Notes: generated by a model from the sequence alone, not told the origin. A DNA stretch of 64,000 nt from Cyanophora paradoxa (GCA_004431415.1 QPMI01000100.1:186001-250000); one strand, 5' to 3'; shown: positions 40,501 through 49,653, counted from the stretch's first letter. Translations and numbers: made by a program.

Positions 40501-41211
40501 ATGTGGAGATACAGTGAGAACATCGTCAAGTATCAGGGGAGCGTTTTCTTTTCAAATAGAGCTGATTGCAAGAAACGATGGATGATTAAATTCTCCACAA
40601 ATGAAGGGAAAAGAAAAGAGAAACGTTTCGAAACACAAGAAGAAGCCGAAGATGCTCTTAAAGAAATTTGTATAGCCACAGGTAAGGTTCACAATAAATA
40701 TAGATATCTGGATGAAAAGACCATTGAGTTTAAAACTCAAAATGATGTTGTTGGTTTGATTGATGCTGAGGACTTCGAGCTTCTTGATTCATTTATCTGG
40801 TTCGCTCATGAGGGATATATAACTTCAAGTAAATGCGAATTTAGATTAATGCATAGAGCAATTTTACAATACAAAGGCAAAGACAAAAAAGAAGTCATTG
40901 ATCATATCAATCAGAACCGCTCTGACAACAGAAGAAGTAACCTTCGTGTTGTTTCGCAGAGAGTTAATTCAATCAACCGAAAAGAAGTTCACGAAACCTC
41001 GAATATCTTTAAATACTATGATGCCAAAAGGAAAGAGTGGTATGTGTATGCATCAGTCCTTGTCAAAAATCGAAATGGACAAGTTGAAAAGCATTCAAGA
41101 AGATTTACTATTCCCAGATATAGTGAGGATGAAGCCTTTGCGAAAGCCCGCGAATTCCGCGAAGCAATGCTGAAAGAAGATGAAGATTATATGACAGTTA
41201 TGAACTCTTAA
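40501..41211 (+). CDS. HNH endonuclease flanked by AP2-like DNA-binding segments
   Basis: 236 residues. The central HNH motif is RLMHRAIL, then EVIDHINQNRSDNRRSNL, with the expected histidines and asparagines. Segments on both sides (KKRWMIKFST with FETQEEAEDAL, and KEWYVYASVLV with FAKAREFREAML) look like AP2/integrase-type DNA-binding folds. This layout is typical of free-standing homing endonucleases, which promote their own spread into homologous DNA. It sits between fibre and patatin genes and has no counterpart at that place in unit 2. Confidence 0.8.
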   Translation: MWRYSENIVKYQGSVFFSNRADCKKRWMIKFSTNEGKRKEKRFETQEEAEDALKEICIATGKVHNKYRYLDEKTIEFKTQNDVVGLIDAEDFELLDSFIWFAHEGYITSSKCEFRLMHRAILQYKGKDKKEVIDHINQNRSDNRRSNLRVVSQRVNSINRKEVHETSNIFKYYDAKRKEWYVYASVLVKNRNGQVEKHSRRFTIPRYSEDEAFAKAREFREAMLKEDEDYMTVMNS

Positions 41212-41232
41212 AATGTTTCGTTTAGTTAAAAC

Positions 41233-42726
41233 ATGCGCTCCGTTTTATGTCTGAGTGGTGGAGGGTCGCGTGGAATAATCGAGGCTGCTATACTGGCACA
41301 GATTGAAGCCCAAACCGGTAAACGAATCCAACAGCTATTCGACTGCTTTGCGGGAACATCCACAGGTGGATTAATCGCGCTCCTATTGAATATCAAGGGA
41401 ACCGATGGCGCCCCTAAATATACTGCCACTGATATTCTGGCGCTCTACAAAGCGAAGCTGCCGCTGATTTTTGCGAATCCACGAGTGCTTACATCGATTG
41501 TACAGCGCCCAAAGTACGAAGCAACTAACTTAGAAGCTGTGGCTCTGGAACTCTGCGGCTCAGCGACCATGGCGGATCTCTACAAACCCACCATCGTGAC
41601 TGCGTTCGACACGGTTCAAATGTCCCCCGTTTTTATTTCAAGCAACGATGAAGATATTAATGGGATGCTTGTGCGCGATGCTGCAAGGGCTACCTCGGCT
41701 GCTCCGACCTATTTCGAGCCGAAACAAGTCACAGTCGCCGGAAAAACATACTGTGTAATTGATGGTTGCATGAGTGGAAATAATTCGCCCGGGGTTTGTG
41801 GTTACACATTCGCCCGCACTTTATTCGGAAACTCTTGCGAGGAGGAGCTAATCGTGGTCTCGATTACGGCGGGTCACGTCCAAGACGCCGATAAAGCAAC
41901 CGCGGGATATTCGTACGACACTATGAAAAATTGGGGGATCGTGCAATGGATGCTAAGCGCCACAGGATCGCCAATTCTCAGCATGTTCTTAGAGTCGAGC
42001 GATCTAAACGCCCACGTAAAGCTACTGGAACTTTTACCCAGAAATGATGATCAGAATTACGATCGCTACTATAAGCTGAGCGTTCCTTTACCGAAAGATA
42101 AAATGACCCTCGATACAATCACAACGACGCACCTGCAATATTTAGAAACGGAAGCGCTCGCGTTTGTTTCCGCACAGCAAACGTATTTTAATGCGATGTA
42201 TTCAGTGCTGACGATGAATATCTCAGAGGGCGACGTTCCCATAATTAATCTGTCCGGGTGCACAGATGTAAGCGCACCCCCGGAGTCTAACTGGGTGCCG
42301 CTCGATAATAGCGCCTTTATTGCGGAATTCGGCACAGCCTCCAATGCCCGCTGGTCAAATGCTACGGGATGGGTGGGATTTACAAACCCGCCGCAAGGTA
42401 GTAGGTCGGGAGGCAATTATTTACGCATTGATTTTCCGCGTCTGTTTATGCTTTCCTCTATAAAAATGAAGCCGGCTGCAAATGGAAACTACATTAAAAC
42501 GTTTGAGATCGATTACCAATTAACTCCGGGAGTTTCGGCACTTGTCACATACACAGAAGCCGGCGCGACGAGAGTGTTTACCAATGCAAATCAAATAGCC
42601 GGAAGTGCTGATCCCGACGAACATTTCTTAGCAAACCCGAGATCTGTGAGAACCCTCGTAATCTGGGTGCTCTCGACGAACGTAGCTTCGGCATGCCGAA
42701 TTGATTTCGAGGGCTACTACGTGTGA
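41233..42726 (+). CDS. Patatin-like phospholipase with discoidin-like domain, block B
   Basis: 497 residues, clearly diverged from the other two patatins but collinear. Oxyanion loop GGGSRG (9-14), nucleophile Ser43 in GTSTG, catalytic Asp177 in DGC. The C-terminal 150 residues keep the discoidin-like layout (YLRIDFPRLFMLSSIKM, YIKTFEIDYQ, and a final ACRIDFEGYYV). It sits immediately before the two minor capsid genes and major capsid gene of block B, the same position as in unit 2. It ends 8 bases from the converging capsid gene. Likely a virion enzyme. Confidence 0.85.
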   Translation: MRSVLCLSGGGSRGIIEAAILAQIEAQTGKRIQQLFDCFAGTSTGGLIALLLNIKGTDGAPKYTATDILALYKAKLPLIFANPRVLTSIVQRPKYEATNLEAVALELCGSATMADLYKPTIVTAFDTVQMSPVFISSNDEDINGMLVRDAARATSAAPTYFEPKQVTVAGKTYCVIDGCMSGNNSPGVCGYTFARTLFGNSCEEELIVVSITAGHVQDADKATAGYSYDTMKNWGIVQWMLSATGSPILSMFLESSDLNAHVKLLELLPRNDDQNYDRYYKLSVPLPKDKMTLDTITTTHLQYLETEALAFVSAQQTYFNAMYSVLTMNISEGDVPIINLSGCTDVSAPPESNWVPLDNSAFIAEFGTASNARWSNATGWVGFTNPPQGSRSGGNYLRIDFPRLFMLSSIKMKPAANGNYIKTFEIDYQLTPGVSALVTYTEAGATRVFTNANQIAGSADPDEHFLANPRSVRTLVIWVLSTNVASACRIDFEGYYV

Positions 42727-42733
42727 ACAGCGC

Positions 42734-43579
42734 TTAATCCGTGATCACTTCCAGCTGAAACGAGTATGAGAGACCGTTTATATCCGCAACAGAGCCCCGC
42801 CATTTTCGAAGCGATATTGTGAGACGATCTAAATCGAGTTGCGATGTGACATTTACGAAAGGGATGCTTGCGCTCGGTTCGTGGTAAAAGGAATATCTAC
42901 CAAAGTCCGAGTTCATCTGAATTCGCAATAGATAGGAGTCGTCGACATTGTTCTGTCTACCTGTAACCGCTGCGAATTTGGTAAAAGGGCGGAGCTCTTC
43001 GATATCAAGGTAAATATATGGAATTGCATTAAAGTCGACCATTTTCGGGCATATAATCGCGTAGCGACTGGGGTAATCTCTGAGTGGAACCGGCACTGGT
43101 TCTGGTGTGCTGGCGTAAACCACTCCGGGTTCTATGCCGAGACAATCACAGAACTCCTGGTCTGAGCTCTCTAATGTAAAAGGGCTATTTGGAGATGAGA
43201 ACATGAAGCGGTTTGTGGACAGAGCGAGAGAATAGGAAACGGGGAAGAGACCGAGTGGATTAAAAGAACCGCCCGCAAATCCGAGTATAGCATCACTGTT
43301 TAAAGCTCTCTCTTTCGGATATCGTTCGTTATCAGCATCGACGTAATAATAATCGTTTACGCTGGGAATCGGTGCTATCATTTTGGATGCGGGAATTACT
43401 GTGGGCTCTTCGTTTAAAAGCGTTATAGTTATTGTCTGATCGGGCGGAACAACATAAGAGCTATTTGGAATCTCAGCGGATAGCACACGAAATCGTCGTA
43501 CATTATTAAGGCGCGTTTTCAAGTGCAGCACGCCGTTTTCAAGGTCTCTACTGTCGCAATTTATTGTTATTCTTTTCAT
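42734..43579 (-). CDS. Minor capsid protein, single jelly-roll type, block B
   Basis: 281 residues. The start ITINCDSRDLENG and the phrase VLSAEIPNSSYVV match the INIDSRDR...AEIPNSIYN pattern of minor capsid (penton-like) proteins in polinton-like and large DNA viruses, and the end LTISLRKWRGSVADINGLSYSFQLEV has the usual final strands. The unit 2 protein at 56,751 aligns throughout. It is divergent from the next minor capsid gene with only 16 bases between starts. Confidence 0.75.
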   Translation of the reverse strand: MKRITINCDSRDLENGVLHLKTRLNNVRRFRVLSAEIPNSSYVVPPDQTITITLLNEEPTVIPASKMIAPIPSVNDYYYVDADNERYPKERALNSDAILGFAGGSFNPLGLFPVSYSLALSTNRFMFSSPNSPFTLESSDQEFCDCLGIEPGVVYASTPEPVPVPLRDYPSRYAIICPKMVDFNAIPYIYLDIEELRPFTKFAAVTGRQNNVDDSYLLRIQMNSDFGRYSFYHEPSASIPFVNVTSQLDLDRLTISLRKWRGSVADINGLSYSFQLEVITD

Positions 43580-43595
43580 AATCTATTATAGTAAG
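43580..43595. promoter_or_regulatory. 16-bp divergent promoter between two minor capsid genes
   Basis: The whole interval is AATCTATTATAGTAAG. The CTATTATAG core is nearly palindromic and could serve both directions. TCTA-centred AT-rich boxes are known late promoters in Cafeteria roenbergensis virus and its virophage, which supports a late capsid promoter by analogy. Confidence 0.55.
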
Positions 43596-44522
43596 ATGAA
43601 AGAATACCTGAGCTTTTCGAGCGATGATCGCGATGAGGAGTTTACTCAGCCAAACCAGTATGTAGTGACATTACCCCGTCGCTATGACAACGTAAAATCG
43701 GTGCGCCTGGTGCAGGCAACGGTTCCCAATGTTCTTTCGACCGTGACAAACGATATAGACGCCACTGGTGCAACCATCGAGCGCATGGAACTCTATTTCT
43801 CGGTCACAGCTTCGGATTCCGGATTCGTGACCATCACAATCCCCAAAGGATTTTACACCAAAGACGACCTTGCCGCAAAAGTCACAGAAAGACTCGAAGC
43901 AGCTCGCCTTTCAGATTTCGGTGGAAAATATATTAAATGCCGCTATAATACTACTTCAAAGATCTATGAGTTTTTCAGTGATAGTAACTTTTGGTTCAAG
44001 TTCTCCAAAGCTTCCCCTGAAACACTCAGAAAATCCAGTAACCGCAAAGCAATCGCTAAGAAACTCGCAATATTCGGTTTCAAAGATATTCAACTATATG
44101 TTTACGAGACATTTACCCCTCTTGCAAGCGATACATTCCTTGTGTTTAATCCTGGGACGGGAACTGTGACACTCAATCGACGCATTCGCGGCTATACTCG
44201 TGGAGATGAGACCCCGGCGGCGATGATCTGGCTATATATTGACGAATTTGCGCCGTTTATTCGCTCAGTCAACAAGCACGTCGATGGTTATTTCATGCGC
44301 ATTCCAATCCCACAGGAACTCGAACATGGTGATATCTACCACTTCGACACGTCCACTACGGTGCCTCTCATTCGTGAATTCCGCGAATTAAAATCGTTCG
44401 ACCGCTTGACGATTAAACTCATCGACCATGATGGCGCTCTCTTAGATTTCGGGGTTTGGGCGCATTATTTCACTTTTGAAATCGAAACCTACGACGCACC
44501 GCCCGAAATGAATTTCTACTAA
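43596..44522 (+). CDS. Second minor capsid protein, block B
   Basis: 308 residues. The start YLSFSSDDRDEEFTQPNQYV and VRLVQATVPN, and the end FDRLTIKLIDHDGALLDFG with HYFTFEIE, fit the same minor capsid family pattern. Orthologue at 57,692-58,723. Directly upstream of the major capsid gene (47 bases), so probably expressed with it. Confidence 0.75.
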   Translation: MKEYLSFSSDDRDEEFTQPNQYVVTLPRRYDNVKSVRLVQATVPNVLSTVTNDIDATGATIERMELYFSVTASDSGFVTITIPKGFYTKDDLAAKVTERLEAARLSDFGGKYIKCRYNTTSKIYEFFSDSNFWFKFSKASPETLRKSSNRKAIAKKLAIFGFKDIQLYVYETFTPLASDTFLVFNPGTGTVTLNRRIRGYTRGDETPAAMIWLYIDEFAPFIRSVNKHVDGYFMRIPIPQELEHGDIYHFDTSTTVPLIREFRELKSFDRLTIKLIDHDGALLDFGVWAHYFTFEIETYDAPPEMNFY

Positions 44523-44569
44523 GCCCTTTAAATTATTTTCTGATCCCAAAGATAAGAGAAGAAACGCTC

Positions 44570-45862
44570 ATGGAGACTAACAGCCAATTCCAGCGCCCAA
44601 CGCTGAAATCTATGCTCACCACCGATGACTACAAGGATTATTTCCTAAACAAGTCGCTGGTCATTGGAACGTCCTCTGGCACTAAGCCACTTCGAGTTCT
44701 GGTCGCCCCCGATACCGAACCAACCAATGCTCTTGGTAACCGAGTAGTTTTCAAAATCCCCCGCTACCATTTCCTGAATGGTCTCGCGCTGCAACTCGAT
44801 CTTAACCCGATCACCCTCACTGATCTCACGAATGGTGTCGCCGGAACTACTGGCTACCTTCGCGTTATTGGATCGTTAATTAAGCGCATTGAAATCTCTC
44901 ACGCTTCATTCCGCTATGTTGTCCCGGAAGATTTCGTCACCCAGTATTTTCTACTGATGACTGAACAGGGCGAACTCGATAAGAAACTTCGCTATGTGGG
45001 TGGTCTTGTCGGAACCGCTGGTAACACTGTCGGTGGAACCTACGAAATCGATTTACCCTCTCCTTTCGAAAAGGCGATGTTCCCACTTTGCGCTCTGAAC
45101 TCTGAGATCACAGTAGAAATCGAATTCAAGGCGCAAGGGGATGGTATCATCGAGGATGTGAACAATGTTGCTAATATTGCGGTAACCAACAATGGCGCTT
45201 CCCTTCAAGTGCTGAAACCCCGCGTTATTTGCAAGGTCGTAAATGCCGATGAGGCGGTTGTATCTGAGACCATTGCCCGTGTTAAATCGACTGGCATCGC
45301 GATCCCCTACAACGAAATCGGTTTCCTACACACAGATTTCCAGCCGACCGCCTCCGGTTCGCGAGTCAATCTCTCGCAACTCACAGGTGCGGGTCTCATC
45401 CACACTCTCGTATTTTCTGTGCGCCAAAACGCGAAGACGAAGGTGAACAACGGAACTCTCTCGGTTCTGGCTCCTCGTGCACTCAGAACCAACGCCGTAA
45501 GCTTCTATGTGGAACTCAACAATAACCGCCTTTACTCAAATACTTCGCTTCCTCTCATGATTGCCGCGACCGAACTTCAAGATAAATATAATTCGGCGAT
45601 CTTTACCGAGAGCACAAGCTACCCCGCGCTCACTGGCATTTATTTCGGTGCTGGAAACGGAAAAGCGTCGCTTCTCAACCAAGAGAACACCGGCTACATC
45701 GATGCCACAGGCACATCGGCGTTCGATCTGGTCTTCGAATTCAACGGTGTCACAACGGCAGCCGAAGGTTCATCAGAATGGTATGCATCATCGGCATATC
45801 AGAACACATATGAATATTCATATTTTAATCCCTCGGCGTTCCGCCTCAGGATTAAAATATGA
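44570..45862 (+). CDS. Major capsid protein, double jelly-roll type, block B
   Basis: 430 residues. It aligns with the 455-residue protein at 58,777: FFLDN/YFLNKSL, GNRVVFKIPRYHFLNGLALQLD, RVIGSLIKRIEISH, AMFPLCALNSEITVEIEF, and INLSQ/VNLSQ. Length, the capsid-gene context and the pair of strand-rich halves fit the double jelly-roll capsomer of polinton-like and nucleocytoplasmic viruses. The last 20 codons and the TGA stop lie inside hairpin 2. Higher GC at third positions than unit 2. Confidence 0.8.
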   Translation: METNSQFQRPTLKSMLTTDDYKDYFLNKSLVIGTSSGTKPLRVLVAPDTEPTNALGNRVVFKIPRYHFLNGLALQLDLNPITLTDLTNGVAGTTGYLRVIGSLIKRIEISHASFRYVVPEDFVTQYFLLMTEQGELDKKLRYVGGLVGTAGNTVGGTYEIDLPSPFEKAMFPLCALNSEITVEIEFKAQGDGIIEDVNNVANIAVTNNGASLQVLKPRVICKVVNADEAVVSETIARVKSTGIAIPYNEIGFLHTDFQPTASGSRVNLSQLTGAGLIHTLVFSVRQNAKTKVNNGTLSVLAPRALRTNAVSFYVELNNNRLYSNTSLPLMIAATELQDKYNSAIFTESTSYPALTGIYFGAGNGKASLLNQENTGYIDATGTSAFDLVFEFNGVTTAAEGSSEWYASSAYQNTYEYSYFNPSAFRLRIKI

Positions 45863-45876
45863 ATATTCATATGTGT
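45804..45876. other. Hairpin 2 at the unit 1/unit 2 border
   Basis: Perfect 28-bp inverted repeat (45,804-45,831 with 45,849-45,876) around the loop CTCGGCGTTCCGCCTCA, which has an inner GGCG/CGCC stem capped by TTC. Compare hairpin 1: same outer mismatched bases (CTC and TCA), same TTC cap, one base pair shorter. The arms begin ACACATA in both, then differ while still pairing. The left arm and loop encode the capsid C-terminus. After it the sequence becomes the non-coding left end of unit 2. Confidence 0.85.
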
Positions 45877-46879
45877 GATTCGATGTTATATCAATAAAAT
45901 CGATTAATTTATTTGAATTTTCACATGAATTTTCATATTTTTATATGCATTTTCAATTAATTTAATCGATGTTATATCGATAAACTCGATTAATCGATAT
46001 TGTATCTTAATTAGAGTTAATCGGAATTATATCAATAACTTCGATTGATCTTAATTGAATCCTAAATGAATTTAATCGGAATTATATCAATAAATTCGAT
46101 TAAATCATGTTCTTTTCCGATTAAATCAATTAAATATTTAACTTTGTTACCATAAGTGGTCTAAGTTGACTCACTTTTCATAAACATTTTGAACTCTTAG
46201 TCTCCTTGAATTTCTTAAGATGACTCAACTTAGTCAACTTAGTCAACTTTGTTACCATAATCAATCAGGGTGGACTCACTTTTAGATCAACTTTGAAATT
46301 TCAAGCAAAATCAACTTTGATTTCAAAAGTGGATCTTCTAAGTGGACTCAAAATGTTCACTTTGTGATACATGTTTGCTATAATCCTTACTGTTTATGGT
46401 CAGGGTTGACTAAGTGGGGGGAGTTGACACATTTTTTGAAATCCTTTTTAGAAAACTTTTGGTCCCAAATATTTCCTGTGAAATTTGAGTCAACTCAACC
46501 CACTTAGTCAACCCTTGCATTGAATTCGTAACAAATTCCATATACTTTTACTACTTTTACGATTAATATGAGTCAACCTTGAGTCCACTTTAATATAAAT
46601 ATTATATAATAGGGGGAATCAAGGGGAGATGCTGAGCTTTATTGTAAGGAAATCGAATAGTATTCGAAATACTTGACATTGCTTAATGTAGGGTGCATTC
46701 ATATTTTGGCTTCATCATACAGTAGAATTCTATCGTAAAAAATGTCCGGAATCCAGAAAATAATCATTGTAGAAAGCTATTATAGTAAAAGGATATATTA
46801 TGTCCTTTTGTAACAGTAGCTGATCAATGTTATTGTTAGAAAACAAAGGAATCCTTTCAAAACTCATTATAGAAAACCA
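45877..46879. other. Non-coding left end of viral unit 2, with repeats and inverted repeats
   Basis: No gene. TTAATCGGAATTATATCAAT-type words repeat (45,950-46,130), then blocks of GTTGACT/AGTCAAC words. A 26-bp inverted repeat with two mismatches (46,403-46,428 and 46,489-46,514) encloses 60 AT-rich bases. The layout (AT repeats next to the hairpin, then spaced inverted repeats, then AdoMet decarboxylase) is the same as in unit 1 although the sequences differ. Confidence 0.75.
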
Positions 46880-47278
46880 TTAAAACGGAAATCTATCATG
46901 TGTATGTCTCTCAGTCTTCTCAAATGTGAGGAAATTCATTGTTTTATCGATCTCATCTGCAACTGCTTGTGTTTTATGCTGAGCTTCTTTACCACAACTG
47001 AATATATCAATTGCTAACATGCCTTCATTGGAATAACAATGAGCTGTGCAATGGCTTTCATCTAATAGCAGAACCAATGCAAAACCAGGAGGTGATACTT
47101 TGCCATCAAATATCTCACAGTGTTTATGAACAATCCTAATGCCTTGTCTTAATACTGCTTGTTCAAGGGTTCCCATAATCCAATTACCTAGGAAGCTCAC
47201 ATGCTCATGTCCTGTTGCAATAGCTGATTTAGCCTTGTAATCAAGCATAACATGAAAGCCTCTGTATTGAGTCTCCAT
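46880..47278 (-). CDS. S-adenosylmethionine decarboxylase proenzyme, unit 2
   Basis: 132 residues, orthologue of 16,515-16,913. Self-cleavage site LLDESH with Ser75 as pyruvoyl precursor; His80 and Cys95 (in IDIFSCG) at the expected spacing. Start METQYRGFHVMLDYK aligns with the unit 1 start plus two residues. Complete and apparently functional. Conserved between diverged units, so it is under selection in the virus rather than a passenger. Confidence 0.9.
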   Translation of the reverse strand: METQYRGFHVMLDYKAKSAIATGHEHVSFLGNWIMGTLEQAVLRQGIRIVHKHCEIFDGKVSPPGFALVLLLDESHCTAHCYSNEGMLAIDIFSCGKEAQHKTQAVADEIDKTMNFLTFEKTERHTHDRFPF

Positions 47279-47307
47279 TAAGAATACCTTCGAAAAATTA
47301 ATTAAAC

Positions 47308-47580
47308 CTAATCGAACCTAATGCAAATATCCCTATACTCTACTCTTATTGATGAAGTAGCCCTTTTCCTATGTGCTTGACTTTTTCTTTTATTACAGTC
47401 CCTACACCCTGATCCCTTCACATGATTAAAGGGATAGGTTAGGATCACCTTGTTACACTGCAAACATCTAACAGATACTTTCTCTTGAGCTTTGATGTAA
47501 TGTGTCTCACTGTAATCGAATTTATCTTTACCATGGACTGTCATAGCAGCATCAATAAACTTTTTTGTTTTACTATCCAT
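47308..47580 (-). CDS. Small zinc-ribbon protein of the DUF723-like type, unit 2
   Basis: 90 residues, same length as its unit 1 orthologue at 17,929. HGKDKFDYSETHY, then CLQCNKVI and GSGCRDC give the two CxxC pairs. Strongly conserved in the first 65 residues, less so in the basic tail. Confidence 0.65.
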   Translation of the reverse strand: MDSKTKKFIDAAMTVHGKDKFDYSETHYIKAQEKVSVRCLQCNKVILTYPFNHVKGSGCRDCNKRKSQAHRKRATSSIRVEYRDICIRFD

Positions 47581-47602
47581 ATTCTATATATAACCAATAT
47601 TC

Positions 47603-48436
47603 TTATGGAGCAGTATCCTGCCCGAAAATGGGGAAATATCGATTTGTCCCATAGTATTCAGCATAGGTATTCTGCTTTGCAATAAAATCGGTTCTCTCTG
47701 CAAACATCACACATTTGTAGATACCAAACTTGGTGGCTCTCACTAAGAACTGATAGTCTTCCAAACCAAAATTGACTCCATGATAAGCAATTCCAAAGTT
47801 GTCATATGGGGTGATCACAACTGCAAAGTTGGGAGTTCCACCTTCAACTTGGCATACAGCATAAACATCTGGTGGAATATCTACAACAACCTTGTAGTGG
47901 TCACCAATCTCAACAAGGGAGTCTACTACTGCTGTTTGTTCATTTACAACAATGGGGAATATCTTTATAATGTATGGGGCATTCATGCTGGGGACATAGG
48001 TTCGAATTCTTGTGTTGGGATCAATGGGATTGGGTTGATCATTCACAAATAGAGGCGCTCCAACAGCCCCACCAACCCTAAGACCATCACCAATATAAGC
48101 TCCCCCCGATTTGCAGTTAATAGCTCCCGACCTAGATTCAAAAGAATAAGTAGACAGAGGATCTCCATAGCTATCTGGGTCTCCATAATGAGCAGAAAAG
48201 TTTGCATTTGTGACAAGTAGCTTAGTTGTCTTAACTATTCCATTATTTTTATCACATCTGAGTTCCTGTAATCTCAGCTTGTGGGTGGAACCAAATGTAT
48301 TCATTGTAGGTTGGACCTCTGTGGATTGGAGACCTTCCACATCATCAAAAGTAGCATGCTGTAAAACATGGTTTGCTGGGGCAGCTAATGATAGCTGTGG
48401 TGTAATAATTCGTTCAAGTGGGGGTTGCTCAGCCAT
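47603..48436 (-). CDS. Putative fibre-associated virion protein A, unit 2
   Basis: 277 residues, orthologue of 18,223-19,068. It keeps LRLQELRCDKNNGIVKTT, LLVTNANF and CKSGGAYIGDGLRVGG; the C-terminal third is more variable. Frame intact. Confidence 0.6.
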   Translation of the reverse strand: MAEQPPLERIITPQLSLAAPANHVLQHATFDDVEGLQSTEVQPTMNTFGSTHKLRLQELRCDKNNGIVKTTKLLVTNANFSAHYGDPDSYGDPLSTYSFESRSGAINCKSGGAYIGDGLRVGGAVGAPLFVNDQPNPIDPNTRIRTYVPSMNAPYIIKIFPIVVNEQTAVVDSLVEIGDHYKVVVDIPPDVYAVCQVEGGTPNFAVVITPYDNFGIAYHGVNFGLEDYQFLVRATKFGIYKCVMFAERTDFIAKQNTYAEYYGTNRYFPIFGQDTAP

Positions 48437-48459
48437 TTTACATTAAAGGGATATATCTT

Positions 48460-49305
48460 TTATGGGGTTGGGTCATCAATTACATCTGGTTCCGAATAAA
48501 ACCCTGTTTGAGAAAGAGTATCAGGAGTAACACCTCTTAGAGCTGAGACAGCAGCTATATCTGTTCTGATACCCATAACTGTAATTGTATATTTTCCAAT
48601 ATCTGTAACAAACAGATCATAGGTGAAATTGTTATTATAAACACAGAACCCTGTGCCGAAATGATCATATCCTTGAACATTGAAATTGTATCTGTGACCT
48701 GGCTGGTTATTGTTGGCTCTACATAAAGAAAGCATTGCAGAAGGAATGACCAGCCCTCTCATTACTCTTTTGGTTCCTTCAATCAATTCAGAGTTTTCAA
48801 GTGTGACAGTATAACCTTGGTAAAATTGAATAAGTGGCTGTTGTGCAACTGGTATATATAATCGAATTCGTTGGGGGTCATCCACATTCTGTTCAAGAGT
48901 ATCTGGGACATCATTATACGAAATTGAGGATGAAAGCTGACCTGAAACTCTGCAACCTCCACCAATAAAAGCTCCTCCTGATCTCACAGTTACAGCAGCA
49001 GAATTCTTATCGAAATCAAGGGCTTTCAGATCAACACTGTAAGCATCTGGACCTCCATTAGTAGGTTGGAAGAAGTTTGCATTTGTGACAAGAAGCCGAG
49101 TTGTTTTCACCACACCAGAATTCTTATCAGCTCTCAGCTCTTTAACTCGAATAATCGAATTTTTATCAAAGGAGTTACCATTGGAATTGGGTCTCTCTGT
49201 GGATTCTAAACCACGAACCTCATCATTAACTTCATGCTGGCGAAAGTGCATTGCAGGGGATCCAAGGGAATATATTGGAAGTTGAACTCGATTATATTCA
49301 CCCAT
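48460..49305 (-). CDS. Putative fibre-associated virion protein B, unit 2
   Basis: 281 residues from the ATG at 49,305 (MGEYNRVQLP), chosen to match the unit 1 orthologue; an upstream ATG at 49,344 adds 13 residues that overlap the spacer. The head keeps RVKELRADKNSGVVKTT and VRSGGAFIGGGCRVSG. The C-terminal half differs clearly from unit 1, consistent with a variable tip. Confidence 0.6.
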   Translation of the reverse strand: MGEYNRVQLPIYSLGSPAMHFRQHEVNDEVRGLESTERPNSNGNSFDKNSIIRVKELRADKNSGVVKTTRLLVTNANFFQPTNGGPDAYSVDLKALDFDKNSAAVTVRSGGAFIGGGCRVSGQLSSSISYNDVPDTLEQNVDDPQRIRLYIPVAQQPLIQFYQGYTVTLENSELIEGTKRVMRGLVIPSAMLSLCRANNNQPGHRYNFNVQGYDHFGTGFCVYNNNFTYDLFVTDIGKYTITVMGIRTDIAAVSALRGVTPDTLSQTGFYSEPDVIDDPTP

Positions 49306-49344
49306 TGCTTCTTTTACTAAAAAGGAAAGAAAAATAAACTGCAA

Positions 49345-49650
49345 TCAAGCCAAAGTGATTAAATTCGATCCAAGGGATTGGTAGGCAACTGAAAGTGTTT
49401 GAAGGTTAGATGTCATTGCTTTGATGTTGTTATCACATTCAGTGTATTTAGCTACAGGGTCACCATATGCAGATTTGGCAAGGACATTAACCAAGAGGTT
49501 TTTATACTCATTTACAACTGGTGAGAGCTTGTTAGTTTGCTGAATCGTTTTTTCAACTGTTTGTAATGCGTTTACAAGGGTGATTGTATCAAAAGAAAGC
49601 GCAACTGGCTCAGTAGAAAAGGTGGTTCCACCAAGTGGATAGGTCGCCAT
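49345..49650 (-). CDS. 101-residue helical protein, unit 2
   Basis: Orthologue of 19,967-20,275, one residue shorter, with the same helix TIQQTNKLSPVV and the same C-terminal AYQSLGSNLITLA. It lies 3 bases after the fibre stop. Function unknown; linked to the fibre by position in both units. Confidence 0.6.
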   Translation of the reverse strand: MATYPLGGTTFSTEPVALSFDTITLVNALQTVEKTIQQTNKLSPVVNEYKNLLVNVLAKSAYGDPVAKYTECDNNIKAMTSNLQTLSVAYQSLGSNLITLA

Positions 49651-49653
49651 TTA

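Noticed and set aside
45804-45876. Hairpin 2 as an ordinary transcription terminator of the capsid gene
   Set aside because: A related hairpin with the same loop lies at the host border where no complete gene ends, and the unit 2 capsid gene has none. Not fully excluded, since mimivirus-type mRNA ends also use hairpins.
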